Source: Candidatus Poribacteria bacterium (GTDB lineage Bacteria > Poribacteria > WGA-4E > GCA-2687025). Taken from it: DNA of 64,000 nucleotides. A program made the translations under genes and the position numbers. Within the stretch, counting starts at the first letter, position 1, and the number at the start of each line of letters is the position of its first letter. The notes beneath the pieces are model-generated. The model was not told the DNA's origin, did no database searches, and saw only the letters and a program-made list of their open reading frames with translations. This document shows, in pieces, positions 1 through 8,000 of the stretch. The stretch covers positions 1 through 64,000 of the forward strand of contig JABGQA010000111.1 in assembly GCA_018644665.1 (NCBI GenBank), read 5' to 3'.

Positions 1-10
1 CCATCCTCGG

Positions 11-1375
11 TCAACCATTCATGCCAGCACCAGCGTCACCGGCTGAGTAGTCACCGACGTTGTAGAGTTCCACGCCGCCGGATCCGTCCTGTCCCCATTG
101 CGTGAGACGCCAATCGCCGTAGCGGACACTATAACCCATGCCCGCCGAGCCTCGGACGACCTGGGTGAAGGCGGGCCTCTGCCAATCTGCCGACGAGTCC
201 GCCAAGATGGGCCTCAAGCTCTCGCCCCGCAACTCGTGGGGTGCCTCGACATCGCAGAGGTCGGCGAGCGTGGGGTAGATATCGAGGAGTTCTACGACGG
301 CTTCCGTCTCGGCCCCCATTCCTCGGGATTCCGGCGTCCATATCACGAGGGGAACACGGGCTCCGATATCGAACACAGTGACCTTGTTCCACCACCCGTG
401 TTCGCCAAGGTGGTAGCCATGATCTCCCAACAGTACGACCGTCGTGTTCTCCCACAGGTCCAGACGGTCCATCGCGTCGAGCAGCTTCCCGACCTGAGCA
501 TCAACGAAGGTCGTGCAGGCGTGATAGGCCCGCTTGAATCCACGACGGTCCTGGTCCGTGAACGTCTCGAAGTTGTAAGCGTTCGGCAAGGCGTGCTTTA
601 GCAGCAGAGTACGGTCCTCCGGGTCGTCCGCCAACTGCATCTCATCCAGTGGATATAGATCGAAGTACTCCTTCGGGGCGACGAACGGATCGTGCGGCTT
701 GTGGAAGCCGACTCCGATGAAGAACGGGCTGTCGCGATTCTCCTCTAGGAGGCGGACCGCTTCAGCAGCGAGCATCCCGTCCGCTTGCGCCTCGTCGCCG
801 CCCTCGGCGGCCCGCCATCGAGCCCAGTTGACCGTGCCATCGCCGAGCTTCCGTCCCTCGCCCTCGCGGCCGATTTCCGGCTCGGCGCCCATCGCCTTGT
901 AGTAGTGATCGAATGACGCGTCGTCGCGAAAGAGGGTCGTCTCGCCGTGTTCGTCCGTTCCCCGATGGAACAGCTTGCCCAGGCCGGCGGTGAAATGGCC
1001 GTTGCGACGGAACAGTTGCGGGAGCGTTACCAGGTCCGGCCGCTCATGCCGCAGTGCGATCTTGTTGGACAGGATGCCGAGTTCGTCTGGACGCAGACCC
1101 GTCAGGAACGAGGAACGGCTCGGGTTGCAGACCGGGTACTGGCAGTAGGCTGCGTTGAACTGCAACCCCTTGGCGGCCAACCGATCGATATTCGGCGTGC
1201 GGATGCCATCCGTCTGGTAGGAAGCCAACTCCGGCCTGAGGTCGTCTATCGTGATGAAGAGGACATTCCTCGGCCTATCGCTGGCCGCACTTGTGGAGCC
1301 CCAACCACCGACCAAACCGGCAGCGGCGGCGGCGGCTGATCTCCCGATGAACTCTCGGCGATTGAGCGTGTCCAT
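11..1375 (-). CDS. Secreted sulfatase, iduronate-2-sulfatase-like
   Basis: This encodes a 454-aa sulfatase predicted to hydrolyse sulfate esters on glycans. It has a twin-arginine-type signal (NRREFIGRS then an Ala-rich stretch), a metal-binding Asp pair in FITIDD, and the CNPSRSSFLTG motif, whose Cys is normally converted to formylglycine. The later GKLFHRG, GFHKPHDPF and LLGDHGYHLGEHGWWNK blocks match iduronate-2-sulfatase-type enzymes. I chose the ATG at 1375 over the more upstream start because it directly precedes the signal peptide. The C-terminus is odd: after GVELYN the family normally continues with a DPxExxNL-type tail, but here a short Gly/Ala-rich tail ends at a stop. A maturase (formylglycine-generating enzyme or anSME) would be required and none is in the window. 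The natural substrate is inferred only by family; the neighbouring polysaccharide lyases support a sulfated polysaccharide. Confidence 0.9.
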   Translation of the reverse strand: MDTLNRREFIGRSAAAAAAGLVGGWGSTSAASDRPRNVLFITIDDLRPELASYQTDGIRTPNIDRLAAKGLQFNAAYCQYPVCNPSRSSFLTGLRPDELGILSNKIALRHERPDLVTLPQLFRRNGHFTAGLGKLFHRGTDEHGETTLFRDDASFDHYYKAMGAEPEIGREGEGRKLGDGTVNWARWRAAEGGDEAQADGMLAAEAVRLLEENRDSPFFIGVGFHKPHDPFVAPKEYFDLYPLDEMQLADDPEDRTLLLKHALPNAYNFETFTDQDRRGFKRAYHACTTFVDAQVGKLLDAMDRLDLWENTTVVLLGDHGYHLGEHGWWNKVTVFDIGARVPLVIWTPESRGMGAETEAVVELLDIYPTLADLCDVEAPHELRGESLRPILADSSADWQRPAFTQVVRGSAGMGYSVRYGDWRLTQWGQDGSGGVELYNVGDYSAGDAGAGMNG

Positions 1376-1612
1376 ATGTCGTTCCTCACGTATCGGCAGC
1401 GGGTGTTGGACCACGCGGCGTCCATGGCGTAGGGATTCGCGCTCCTAGGACAGCATGGCCCCGTCTTCTTTGCAAGCGCGGTGAGAGCCCGCAGAGCCTC
1501 GGCCCGGACGCGAACGGCCTTGCGCTCGGAGACGGCGGCCCGCACGCTCTCCCATGCGGCGCGTTGCGACGCCGTTCAGTTGAGGCGACTCGGAGCCGTG
1601 GGAGGCATTACG

Positions 1613-2527
1613 TTGTCGGGAGACGGGGCCTCGGAGGACATCCTGCGATGGTGCGCGTCGGTCGTTGGGTCGTGCGAGGTGGAATCGGGAGACGCGCGGT
1701 TCCACGGGCGGACAACGGTGTGCCGGCTGCGGACAGCAACTGGACACGCGTACGTGAAGGTCCACAGGGACCGCGGTACGTGGGGGCCGGAGGTCCACGG
1801 GTACGAGCGGTGGTCGAGGGCGTTTCCCGGGCGCACGCCGACGCTGCTAGGCGTGTACGATGCCGGGCCGTTCGCGCTGCTGGTGAGCGGGATGCCGGGT
1901 AAGAACCTGGAAGACGCGGCGTTGCCAGAAGCTAAGCGTCGGGACGCGTGGCGCGCTGCGGGGAACGCGCTCACATCGCTGCACGAACTCGAGGTTGGGG
2001 AGTACTTCGGGTCTTGCGATCGCGACGGGCACGCGCTTGGGGTACCGGTAACGGACGCCGTTGAGTACATCGCGGCGGCGTACGAGGAGGACATCGGACG
2101 CGGCGCCCGCGGGGGCTGGCTAAGCGAGCAGGAACTGGCGGTCATCGAACGGGCGCGCGTGATGATCCCCGCCTTCGCTGGCGAGCGCCCCATCCCGTGC
2201 CATCGCGACTATTGCCCCGTGAACTGGATCGTCGACGACGACGGCGAATGGATCGGCGTGATCGACTACGAGTTCTCGCGCTGGGACGTACGAGTGTCGG
2301 ACTTCAGCCGCTATCCCGACTGGGACTGGATGCTTCGCCCTGACCTGACGGACGCGTTCTTCGAGGGGTACGGCCGCCCGCTCTCGCCCGTCGAGCAGGA
2401 CCAGTTGCTCGTTTCGCGCACGCAGTACGCGCTGGGCGCGATCGTGTGGGGTCGGGAGAACTCGTTCTTCGGCTTCGAGCAGGAAGGCCGTGACGCCCTG
2501 GTCGTCCTCGCGGAACTGCTGCCGTAG
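1613..2527 (+). CDS. APH/choline-kinase-like phosphotransferase
   Basis: This is a protein-kinase-fold small-molecule kinase of the aminoglycoside phosphotransferase (APH) superfamily. The visible marks are the catalytic loop PCHRDYCPVNWIV (Asp base, Asn metal ligand) and the metal-binding VIDYEFSRWD. The lysine in AYVKVHRD could be the ATP lysine. The frame is open upstream to a GTG at 1481, but that extension is Arg/Ala-rich and unconserved-looking. The TTG at 1613 has a GGGAGG ribosome-binding site seven bases upstream, so I prefer it. The substrate is unknown and no resistance role can be inferred. The next gene begins 18 bases downstream on the same strand, so the two are probably co-transcribed. 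Confidence 0.8.
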   Translation: MSGDGASEDILRWCASVVGSCEVESGDARFHGRTTVCRLRTATGHAYVKVHRDRGTWGPEVHGYERWSRAFPGRTPTLLGVYDAGPFALLVSGMPGKNLEDAALPEAKRRDAWRAAGNALTSLHELEVGEYFGSCDRDGHALGVPVTDAVEYIAAAYEEDIGRGARGGWLSEQELAVIERARVMIPAFAGERPIPCHRDYCPVNWIVDDDGEWIGVIDYEFSRWDVRVSDFSRYPDWDWMLRPDLTDAFFEGYGRPLSPVEQDQLLVSRTQYALGAIVWGRENSFFGFEQEGRDALVVLAELLP

Positions 2528-2545
2528 CCCAGGAGGGATGACACC

Positions 2546-3484
2546 GTGCGGCGCCTGGGTGACGGTCTCCGCCCCGAGTCTCACCGCGTGTCGCACCTCG
2601 CGTGCCTCCACGGCTGCCTCCGGTACCTGAACGTGCGCATCACGCCGGGATGGCTGTTCGGGGTCACCGGGCACGCCTTCCTCCTCAACGTCCAACCCAG
2701 CGTGTGCGTCAGCGGGCCCAGCGTGTACAACTGGGAGTGGCTGATGCGCCTCGTTGGGCACGTGGGCGGCGACGTGACGTTCGTGAAGGCGGGCGCCGGC
2801 GACGACGACTTCGTGCGCCATCGTGAGCGTGCGTGGCGACACGCGCGGGCCGCCATCGACGCGGGCAACCCGTGCTACGGCTGGCAGATGGATGGCCCTG
2901 AGTTCCACGTCATCGCGGGATATGACGATGTCGGCTATCGCTACGTGGACGCCGAGAATCCGCGCGGCCGGACGGCTTGGGACGTGGTCGGCGGGCCACC
3001 GACAGGGATGCTGTGCGTCGCGTCCGTCGCGCGCGGGGACGCGTCTGATGACGTGGGAGCCATACGCGGGGGCCTCGAACTCGCATTGACGCATACCCGC
3101 GAGGGCATGGAGGGCGACCGCCCGTGGTCGGGAGCGGACGCGCTAGCGGAATGGGCCGACGCCATGGATACGGGCAGGGCCTCCGCATCCGGCGTCGCGT
3201 ACAACGCCGCCGTGTGGGAGGAGTGCCGGCGGTACGCCGTGGAGTTCATGTGGGAGGCGAAGGAGCGACTGCGCGGACGCCTGGCGCCTGTGTTCAACGC
3301 CGCAGCGGAGGAATACGATCGCGTGGCGCGGGCGTTCGGCGTCGTCGCCGGGTTGTTCCCATACCCGCCACAGGGCCAGCCGCCCCCCGGCCGCGTCGCC
3401 ATCGCGAGTCGAGCGCTGCGGGACGCGCGCGACGCCGAGGCACGGGCCATCGACGCGCTGGAGGCGCTCGTCGCGAGCCTATGA
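2546..3484 (+). CDS. BtrH/C39-like cysteine hydrolase or acyltransferase homologue
   Basis: The 312-aa protein resembles the BtrH N-terminal family, a papain/C39-like fold that includes the butirosin acyltransferase BtrH. The evidence is a Cys-containing N-terminal helix (HLACLHGC, Cys20 and Cys24), EFHVIAGYDD with His121, and YRYVDAENPRG with Asp135. These are spaced as a Cys-His-Asp triad. The C-terminal half (about 180-312) is helical and charged without a recognised domain. It starts at GTG 2546, eight bases after AGGAGGG; an ATG at 2538 is out of frame. The gene follows the APH-type kinase by 18 bases and precedes a Gmad2 lipoprotein by 15 bases. The family assignment is moderate and the exact reaction is unknown. 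Confidence 0.6.
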   Translation: MRRLGDGLRPESHRVSHLACLHGCLRYLNVRITPGWLFGVTGHAFLLNVQPSVCVSGPSVYNWEWLMRLVGHVGGDVTFVKAGAGDDDFVRHRERAWRHARAAIDAGNPCYGWQMDGPEFHVIAGYDDVGYRYVDAENPRGRTAWDVVGGPPTGMLCVASVARGDASDDVGAIRGGLELALTHTREGMEGDRPWSGADALAEWADAMDTGRASASGVAYNAAVWEECRRYAVEFMWEAKERLRGRLAPVFNAAAEEYDRVARAFGVVAGLFPYPPQGQPPPGRVAIASRALRDARDAEARAIDALEALVASL

Positions 3485-3499
3485 GGGAAGGGCAGCCCA

Positions 3500-3928
3500 A
3501 TGTCGTCGCGGAGTAGCGTCGCCGCCCTGATCGCGGCTCTCGTCATTGCCGGATGCGCGAAGGGGCCCGGGCCTCGTCCGTCCGAACCGGCGGAGGTCAC
3601 GGTCGGCATATCCGTGTCTCACCCCGCGCCGTGGTCGGTGATCTCCAGTCCGCTGCGGATTGAGGGCATGGCGGATCGCGGGTGGTTCTTCGAGGGGGTG
3701 TGCGGCGCGCGGCTCGTCGCGTCGGACGGTACGCCAGTCGCAGAGTGGTATGTGAGGGCTCAAGGCGATACCTACGCGGCCGAGACGTGGCTGCCGTTCG
3801 CCGGGGAGATCGAATTCGAGATGCCCGAGGCTGGCTACGGGTCGCTCGTTCTCACGCACAGCAGCGCGGACACCGGCTATGCGCTGCGCGAGTTCCAGAT
3901 GCCCATCCGGTTCCGCATGTACGAGTAG
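3500..3928 (+). CDS. Gmad2-domain lipoprotein
   Basis: This is a 142-aa lipoprotein. Residues 1-18 form a short signal ending in the lipobox VIAGC, with lipidation at Cys19. The rest reads as one Gmad2 immunoglobulin-like domain: ISSPLRIEGMA near the start, FFEGVCGARLVASDG, then GYGSLVLTHSSADTG and a closing MPIRF strand. Gmad2 was named from spore-germination GerMN-type proteins but is widespread in envelope proteins of non-sporing bacteria, where its role is unknown. It is last in the three-gene plus-strand set starting at the APH-type kinase and is followed by a strong hairpin at 3943-3978. Confidence 0.75.
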   Translation: MSSRSSVAALIAALVIAGCAKGPGPRPSEPAEVTVGISVSHPAPWSVISSPLRIEGMADRGWFFEGVCGARLVASDGTPVAEWYVRAQGDTYAAETWLPFAGEIEFEMPEAGYGSLVLTHSSADTGYALREFQMPIRFRMYE

Positions 3929-3942
3929 ATGCCGGGTACGCA

Positions 3943-3978
3943 GGAACGCCCCGGGTGGGAGGCTACCCGGGGCGTTCC
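3943..3978. terminator. Bidirectional stem-loop terminator between convergent genes
   Basis: A perfect 14-bp inverted repeat (GGAACGCCCCGGGT at 3943-3956 and its complement at 3965-3978) encloses an 8-nt loop. It lies in the 74-bp gap between the lipoprotein gene and the convergent LTXXQ gene, so it can serve both strands. There is no clear T-tract on either side, so efficiency as an intrinsic terminator is uncertain. Confidence 0.7.
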
Positions 3979-4002
3979 CGTCCTTGGCGTCGCCGCCGCG
4001 AC

Positions 4003-4797
4003 CTATCGACCTGAGCGCTCGGAACGCGCGCCGCCCGTCCCACCGCCGCCCATTCGACCGCCGCCGCGCTTGGGACCGTCGCCGCGCTTGGGACCGTCGC
4101 CGCGCCGGCCTTCCGGGCCGCGGCGTCCCTGCATCGCTTCCTTGACCTTCGCCTGCTGATCGTCGGTAAGGACGGCGCGGGCGTTCACGCCTGCCTCGAT
4201 CGTGGCGAAGCGCTCCGCAACGTGCGCGTTCGCGACCTTCTTCAGGCCCTGCTCGATGGCGTCGAGGTTGGGGTCATCGCTGCGGATGAGTTCCTGCAGC
4301 TCGATCTGCGCGAGTTCGGCGTTCGCGCGCAACTGCACCATCGACTTGCGGCTCTCGGTCGCAATCTCCTTGATCTGCGCCTGCTGGTCGTCTGTCAGCT
4401 CGAGCTGTTCGGCGTGCGCGAGCAAGCCGTGCAGCATCCCGCCGCCACCGGGGCCGCGTCGTCCGCGGAAGCCGCGGTGACCGCGCGCGCCTCGCCCGGG
4501 GCCGTCGTCGCCGGATGAGAAGCGTCCGCGACCGCCGCGCCGTCCCTGCGGCGGGCCCATTCGGCCGCCCATCCTACCACCCCGGTGGCCGCGCATGAGC
4601 GGGCCGTCGCCCTCGTGAATCTCGACCTCATGACGCTCCTGCCCGTCCGGGCCGCGCCACACGCGCTCGAACCGTCGGACGCGCACTTCCTCGCCGTCGG
4701 CGGGCGCTTCCGTAGCGTCCTGCGCGAATCCCGCCGTGCCAATCAGAAGGAAGCAGCCGAGAGAAGCGGGTACGATCGCCTTGGTAAGAGCGTTCAT
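4003..4797 (-). CDS. Spy/CpxP-like LTXXQ periplasmic protein, Arg/Gly-rich
   Basis: This 264-aa secreted protein begins with a signal peptide ending near GFAQDA. Two LTDDQQA motifs (about 136 and 211) match the LTXXQ signature of the Spy/CpxP/CnrX-like helical proteins, which act as periplasmic chaperones or metal-stress sensors. The helical core (about 130-220) is flanked by low-complexity Arg/Gly-rich segments at about 68-120 and 222-264. The second contains a hexapeptide RGDGPK repeated exactly in tandem at DNA level (4063-4080 and 4081-4098). A near-perfect sigma-54 promoter lies upstream at 4863-4879, suggesting activator-controlled expression. The fold assignment is firm; the client or metal is unknown. 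Confidence 0.75.
   Translation of the reverse strand: MNALTKAIVPASLGCFLLIGTAGFAQDATEAPADGEEVRVRRFERVWRGPDGQERHEVEIHEGDGPLMRGHRGGRMGGRMGPPQGRRGGRGRFSSGDDGPGRGARGHRGFRGRRGPGGGGMLHGLLAHAEQLELTDDQQAQIKEIATESRKSMVQLRANAELAQIELQELIRSDDPNLDAIEQGLKKVANAHVAERFATIEAGVNARAVLTDDQQAKVKEAMQGRRGPEGRRGDGPKRGDGPKRGGGRMGGGGTGGARSERSGR
4063..4098. repeat. 18-bp perfect tandem duplication
   Basis: Two identical 18-bp units (4063-4080, 4081-4098), each starting GCCGCGCTTGGG, encode the consecutive RGDGPK units in the LTXXQ protein tail. This is probably a slippage product and may vary between strains. Confidence 0.8.
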
Positions 4798-4862
4798 GTC
4801 GTGTCTCCGTTCGTCGTGTGAGCCGTGCCTCTTGATGTTCGCCTCGTGTCTGCGGGGAGCAG

Positions 4863-4879
4863 TGCAACCGGCGTGCCAA
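4863..4879 (-). promoter_or_regulatory. Sigma-54 (RpoN) promoter upstream of the LTXXQ gene
   Basis: Read on the minus strand the site is TTGGCACG-CCGG-TTGCA. This matches the established sigma-54 consensus YTGGCACG-N4-TTGCW at every defined position, with correct spacing between the -24 GG and -12 GC. It points toward the LTXXQ start at 4797 with a predicted leader of about 55 nt. Sigma-54 promoters require an AAA+ enhancer-binding protein; none is encoded in this window. Confidence 0.7.
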
Positions 4880-5024
4880 TACCGACGGCCACTGATACCG
4901 CGGGTTTAGGTTGTGGCGAGGGCGCCCGCCACCGAGATTTCGACGGATTGGTCGAACTGGGCGTCGGTTTCGTCGACCCCTGACCCGCGGCCGCGCTGCG
5001 GCATGGCATCGGTCTGTTGGCGCG

Positions 5025-8000
5025 CTACCACCTGAAGAAGCGGTACGGGTCGTCCATCTCCTCGGGCGCGTCGAGGTACAACCCGGCGAGCCAGCGCGCT
5101 TCGTCCTCGGCGACGGGGTCTGCGAAGTGGGCAAGCAGCGGCGTGGCCGCGCGGGCGTCCAGGTTCCCCAGCAAGCGGGAGAGCAGGTGGCTCGTGCGTC
5201 GGAACGGCAACTTGAGGTTGAAGCAGTCCGCGTAGGCGAACTGCCACGGGGCGACCTGGCAGGCGAGGACATCGCCGCCGTACGCGGCCAGCAGGCCGTC
5301 GGCAAGCACCGTCTCGCCGACGAGCAGGTCGATCTCTCGCGGCTCGCGGATGTGCGTTTCGCCAGGGCCGATGCCCGCGAACGGCGAACCCGCGCGCCCT
5401 GCGCCGAGCCCTGCGGCGACGTATTCCGCCCGCCGCGTCTCAACGGTGGTCGGCATGAGACGCGCCAGTTCCGCGGCGTCGAGACCGGCGGCTAGGGTAC
5501 TGCCGCCGTCCGCGATCCACCGCTCGACGGCGTCGGCTGCGGGCAGCGCGCGCGCGGCGCCGGGCCCGAGCACCAGCACGCGACCGCCGGCCGACTCCTC
5601 GGCGGAGTAGGCCGACGCCTCGTATCCTGCCGAGGTCAGGTGACGCATCCCTGCGTCCTCGCCGGCGTATACGACGTCGCGCGACGGTGTTCCCTCGTAA
5701 CCCGCGACGTAGCCGACCAAGTTCGCGAGCAGGCGCCTCGCGGCCGGGTCTTCCGACGTGCGACCGATGACGTCCATCTGACAGAACACGACGAGACCGT
5801 CGCCCTCGCGGTACTCCAGCAGCGCGCTGTACTGCAGCCCGAAGCCGCCATCGACAACCGACAGGAAGTCGCCAGCGCCCGGCTTCTCGATCAGGACGGA
5901 CGCGACGTTGCCGCGGCATCCGGCCCTCCACGCGCGCGGAACCTCGATGCCCGACCGCGTGACGATCGGCCCGAATCTCGGCTTCAGGCCGTAGCTGAGT
6001 CGCGCCGGCAGCAGCGTCGCCTCGCCCTGCCAGTCGCGGAGATGCTCGGGCTCCAGACCGCGCAGAGCGGCGTGATCGGCGACACGCGGGAACACCTCGC
6101 GCAAGCCGTATTCCTGCACGCGGAATCCCAGCCGCTTCTCGAGCGCATCCGACGACTGTTCCAACACGAGGACGCTCAGCCCGTCTCGCACGCGGGTCAG
6201 ATCGGGCGCCAGGCCGTCGAGAGTTAGCGCCTTCTTTCCGATGATGAGGACGTCGTAGCCTGTGAGGTCGGCATCGGCGTCGACCCGCTCGAAGCTCGCG
6301 GCGTGCGCGGACAGGGCGTCTCTCGTCTCGCCGTTGGGGTCGAACAGCGCTACGCGCGCGTCCACCTTCGGCGCGCGCGTAGCAGGCAGAACGTGGATGG
6401 TGAACGCGTCGCGTTGGGTCTCGCCAGAGCTGAACTGCACCGTCGCCGTCAGTTCGTAGGCGCCTGGAGGCACATCCGACGGCAGCGCGAACGCGACAGG
6501 ATGTCGCGCCTGCTCGCCTGTCTCGACCGTTAGGCTGGCGACCCCGGCGACGGGCCGCGGCAGCGCGATCTCCCAGGCGCAGGAGGCTTCGACCGTCTCG
6601 CGGCTGTCGTTGATGACTACGATCTGCTTGTCCACGGCGGCACCGGGGGCGAAGTTGTGGCCCTTCTCCGTGTGGCTGCCGGGAGCGCCCCCTATGTACG
6701 CGAGCAGGGGCAGGTTGTTCCTCAACAGCGCTCGGCCGGGGGCCGCTGGCTCCCAGTCGTCCGTGTCATAGGCGGTGTCCATGCGCTCGTACTGCGCGTC
6801 GATGTAGTCGGGACTGAACCCAGGACGCTGCAACGCCTCCCAGTCCACGGGCAGGTCCCGGCGGCCGCGTTCGACGCTCTCTGACAGCTTCCAGAAGTTG
6901 CCGTAACCCCACGCGTTGAAGCCGGAAACGCACCACGTACGGAATGCGCGCCAGTTATCAGTGACGTAGCGCGCCCACACCTCCTCCTTGTCGGCGAGCC
7001 CGGCAGAGCGCGACGAGGTCACGCGGTTGGGGTAATCCCATCGGAACCACGTTTCGCCTGCTCTCCACTTCTCCGCCTCGAAGCGCAGGTTCTCACGTTC
7101 CATCTCAGTGAGATCGAACGCGCGGTCGCCGAGGAACTGCGCGTTCCACTCCGCCAGCGTGTACTGCCACGGGACACGGGCGCCTCCGAAGGCGCGCTCG
7201 CCCTCGTACCAGCCGCGGTACATCGTCCACGTGAGATCCCATGGGACGCCGTATTCCCACAAGACGACCGGCTTCACTCCCACCTTGGACCAGCGCTCGA
7301 ACCAGTCCGACCGCTCCTGGACGGGCGTGAAGTTCAGGTAGAAGTTGCTGCTGTGCAGGGGGCCGATGTTCCCTCCGGCGTGGTGGTAGACGATTCGCGA
7401 CGGGTCCAGTTGCTCGACGATCGCCGCCGCGCGCACCGCCTTGTCCGCGTTGCGCTGCGCCCATTGATCGCGCGAGGACTGCACGCCGTCGATCATGTCG
7501 AGGTTCATGTCCTCGGTGTAGCCGGTGGCGTTGTGGCTCATGGAGTACATCACGACCGACGGGTGGTTCCGCGCCGCGCGCACGAAGAACGCTGCGTGCT
7601 CCGCGTAGTCGTTCGAGATGTCGGCGTCGTCGGCATCCCATTCGTAGTGGGCGAAGTGGGGCTGCGAGAGGCAGACGAGCATGCCCACGTCATCCGCGGC
7701 GCGCAGGATCTCCTCGAAGCCGAGATGGGTACCCGGCTGACACCCGTAGTTGTGCGTGTAGACGATGTTGACGCCCCACGACTGCAGGCGTTGGAGCGTC
7801 TCTCGCGCTCCGTCGTACGTGGCCGCGGCCGCGCTGATCTGGGCGTTGTCGAGTGGCACGGCGAACAGGTGGATGCGCTTCTCGTTCAGCAGGAAGTCCC
7901 TGCCGTCAATCACGAACTCGCGGAAGCCGAAGCGAATCGGGCGGTACGTGTCGATGACGTCGCCAGCCGCGTTCAGCAGCGATGCCTCGACCGTGTGCAC

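Noticed and set aside
2120..3094. Long minus-strand ORF (324 codons) opposite the kinase and BtrH-like genes
   Set aside because: It is Arg/His/Val-rich without domains and lies antisense to two well-supported genes; long antisense frames are expected at this GC content.
4003..4200. Arg/Gly-rich tail of the LTXXQ protein as an RNA-binding RGG domain
   Set aside because: The protein is exported and the tail is a low-complexity repeat product; RGG-type RNA binding is not supported.
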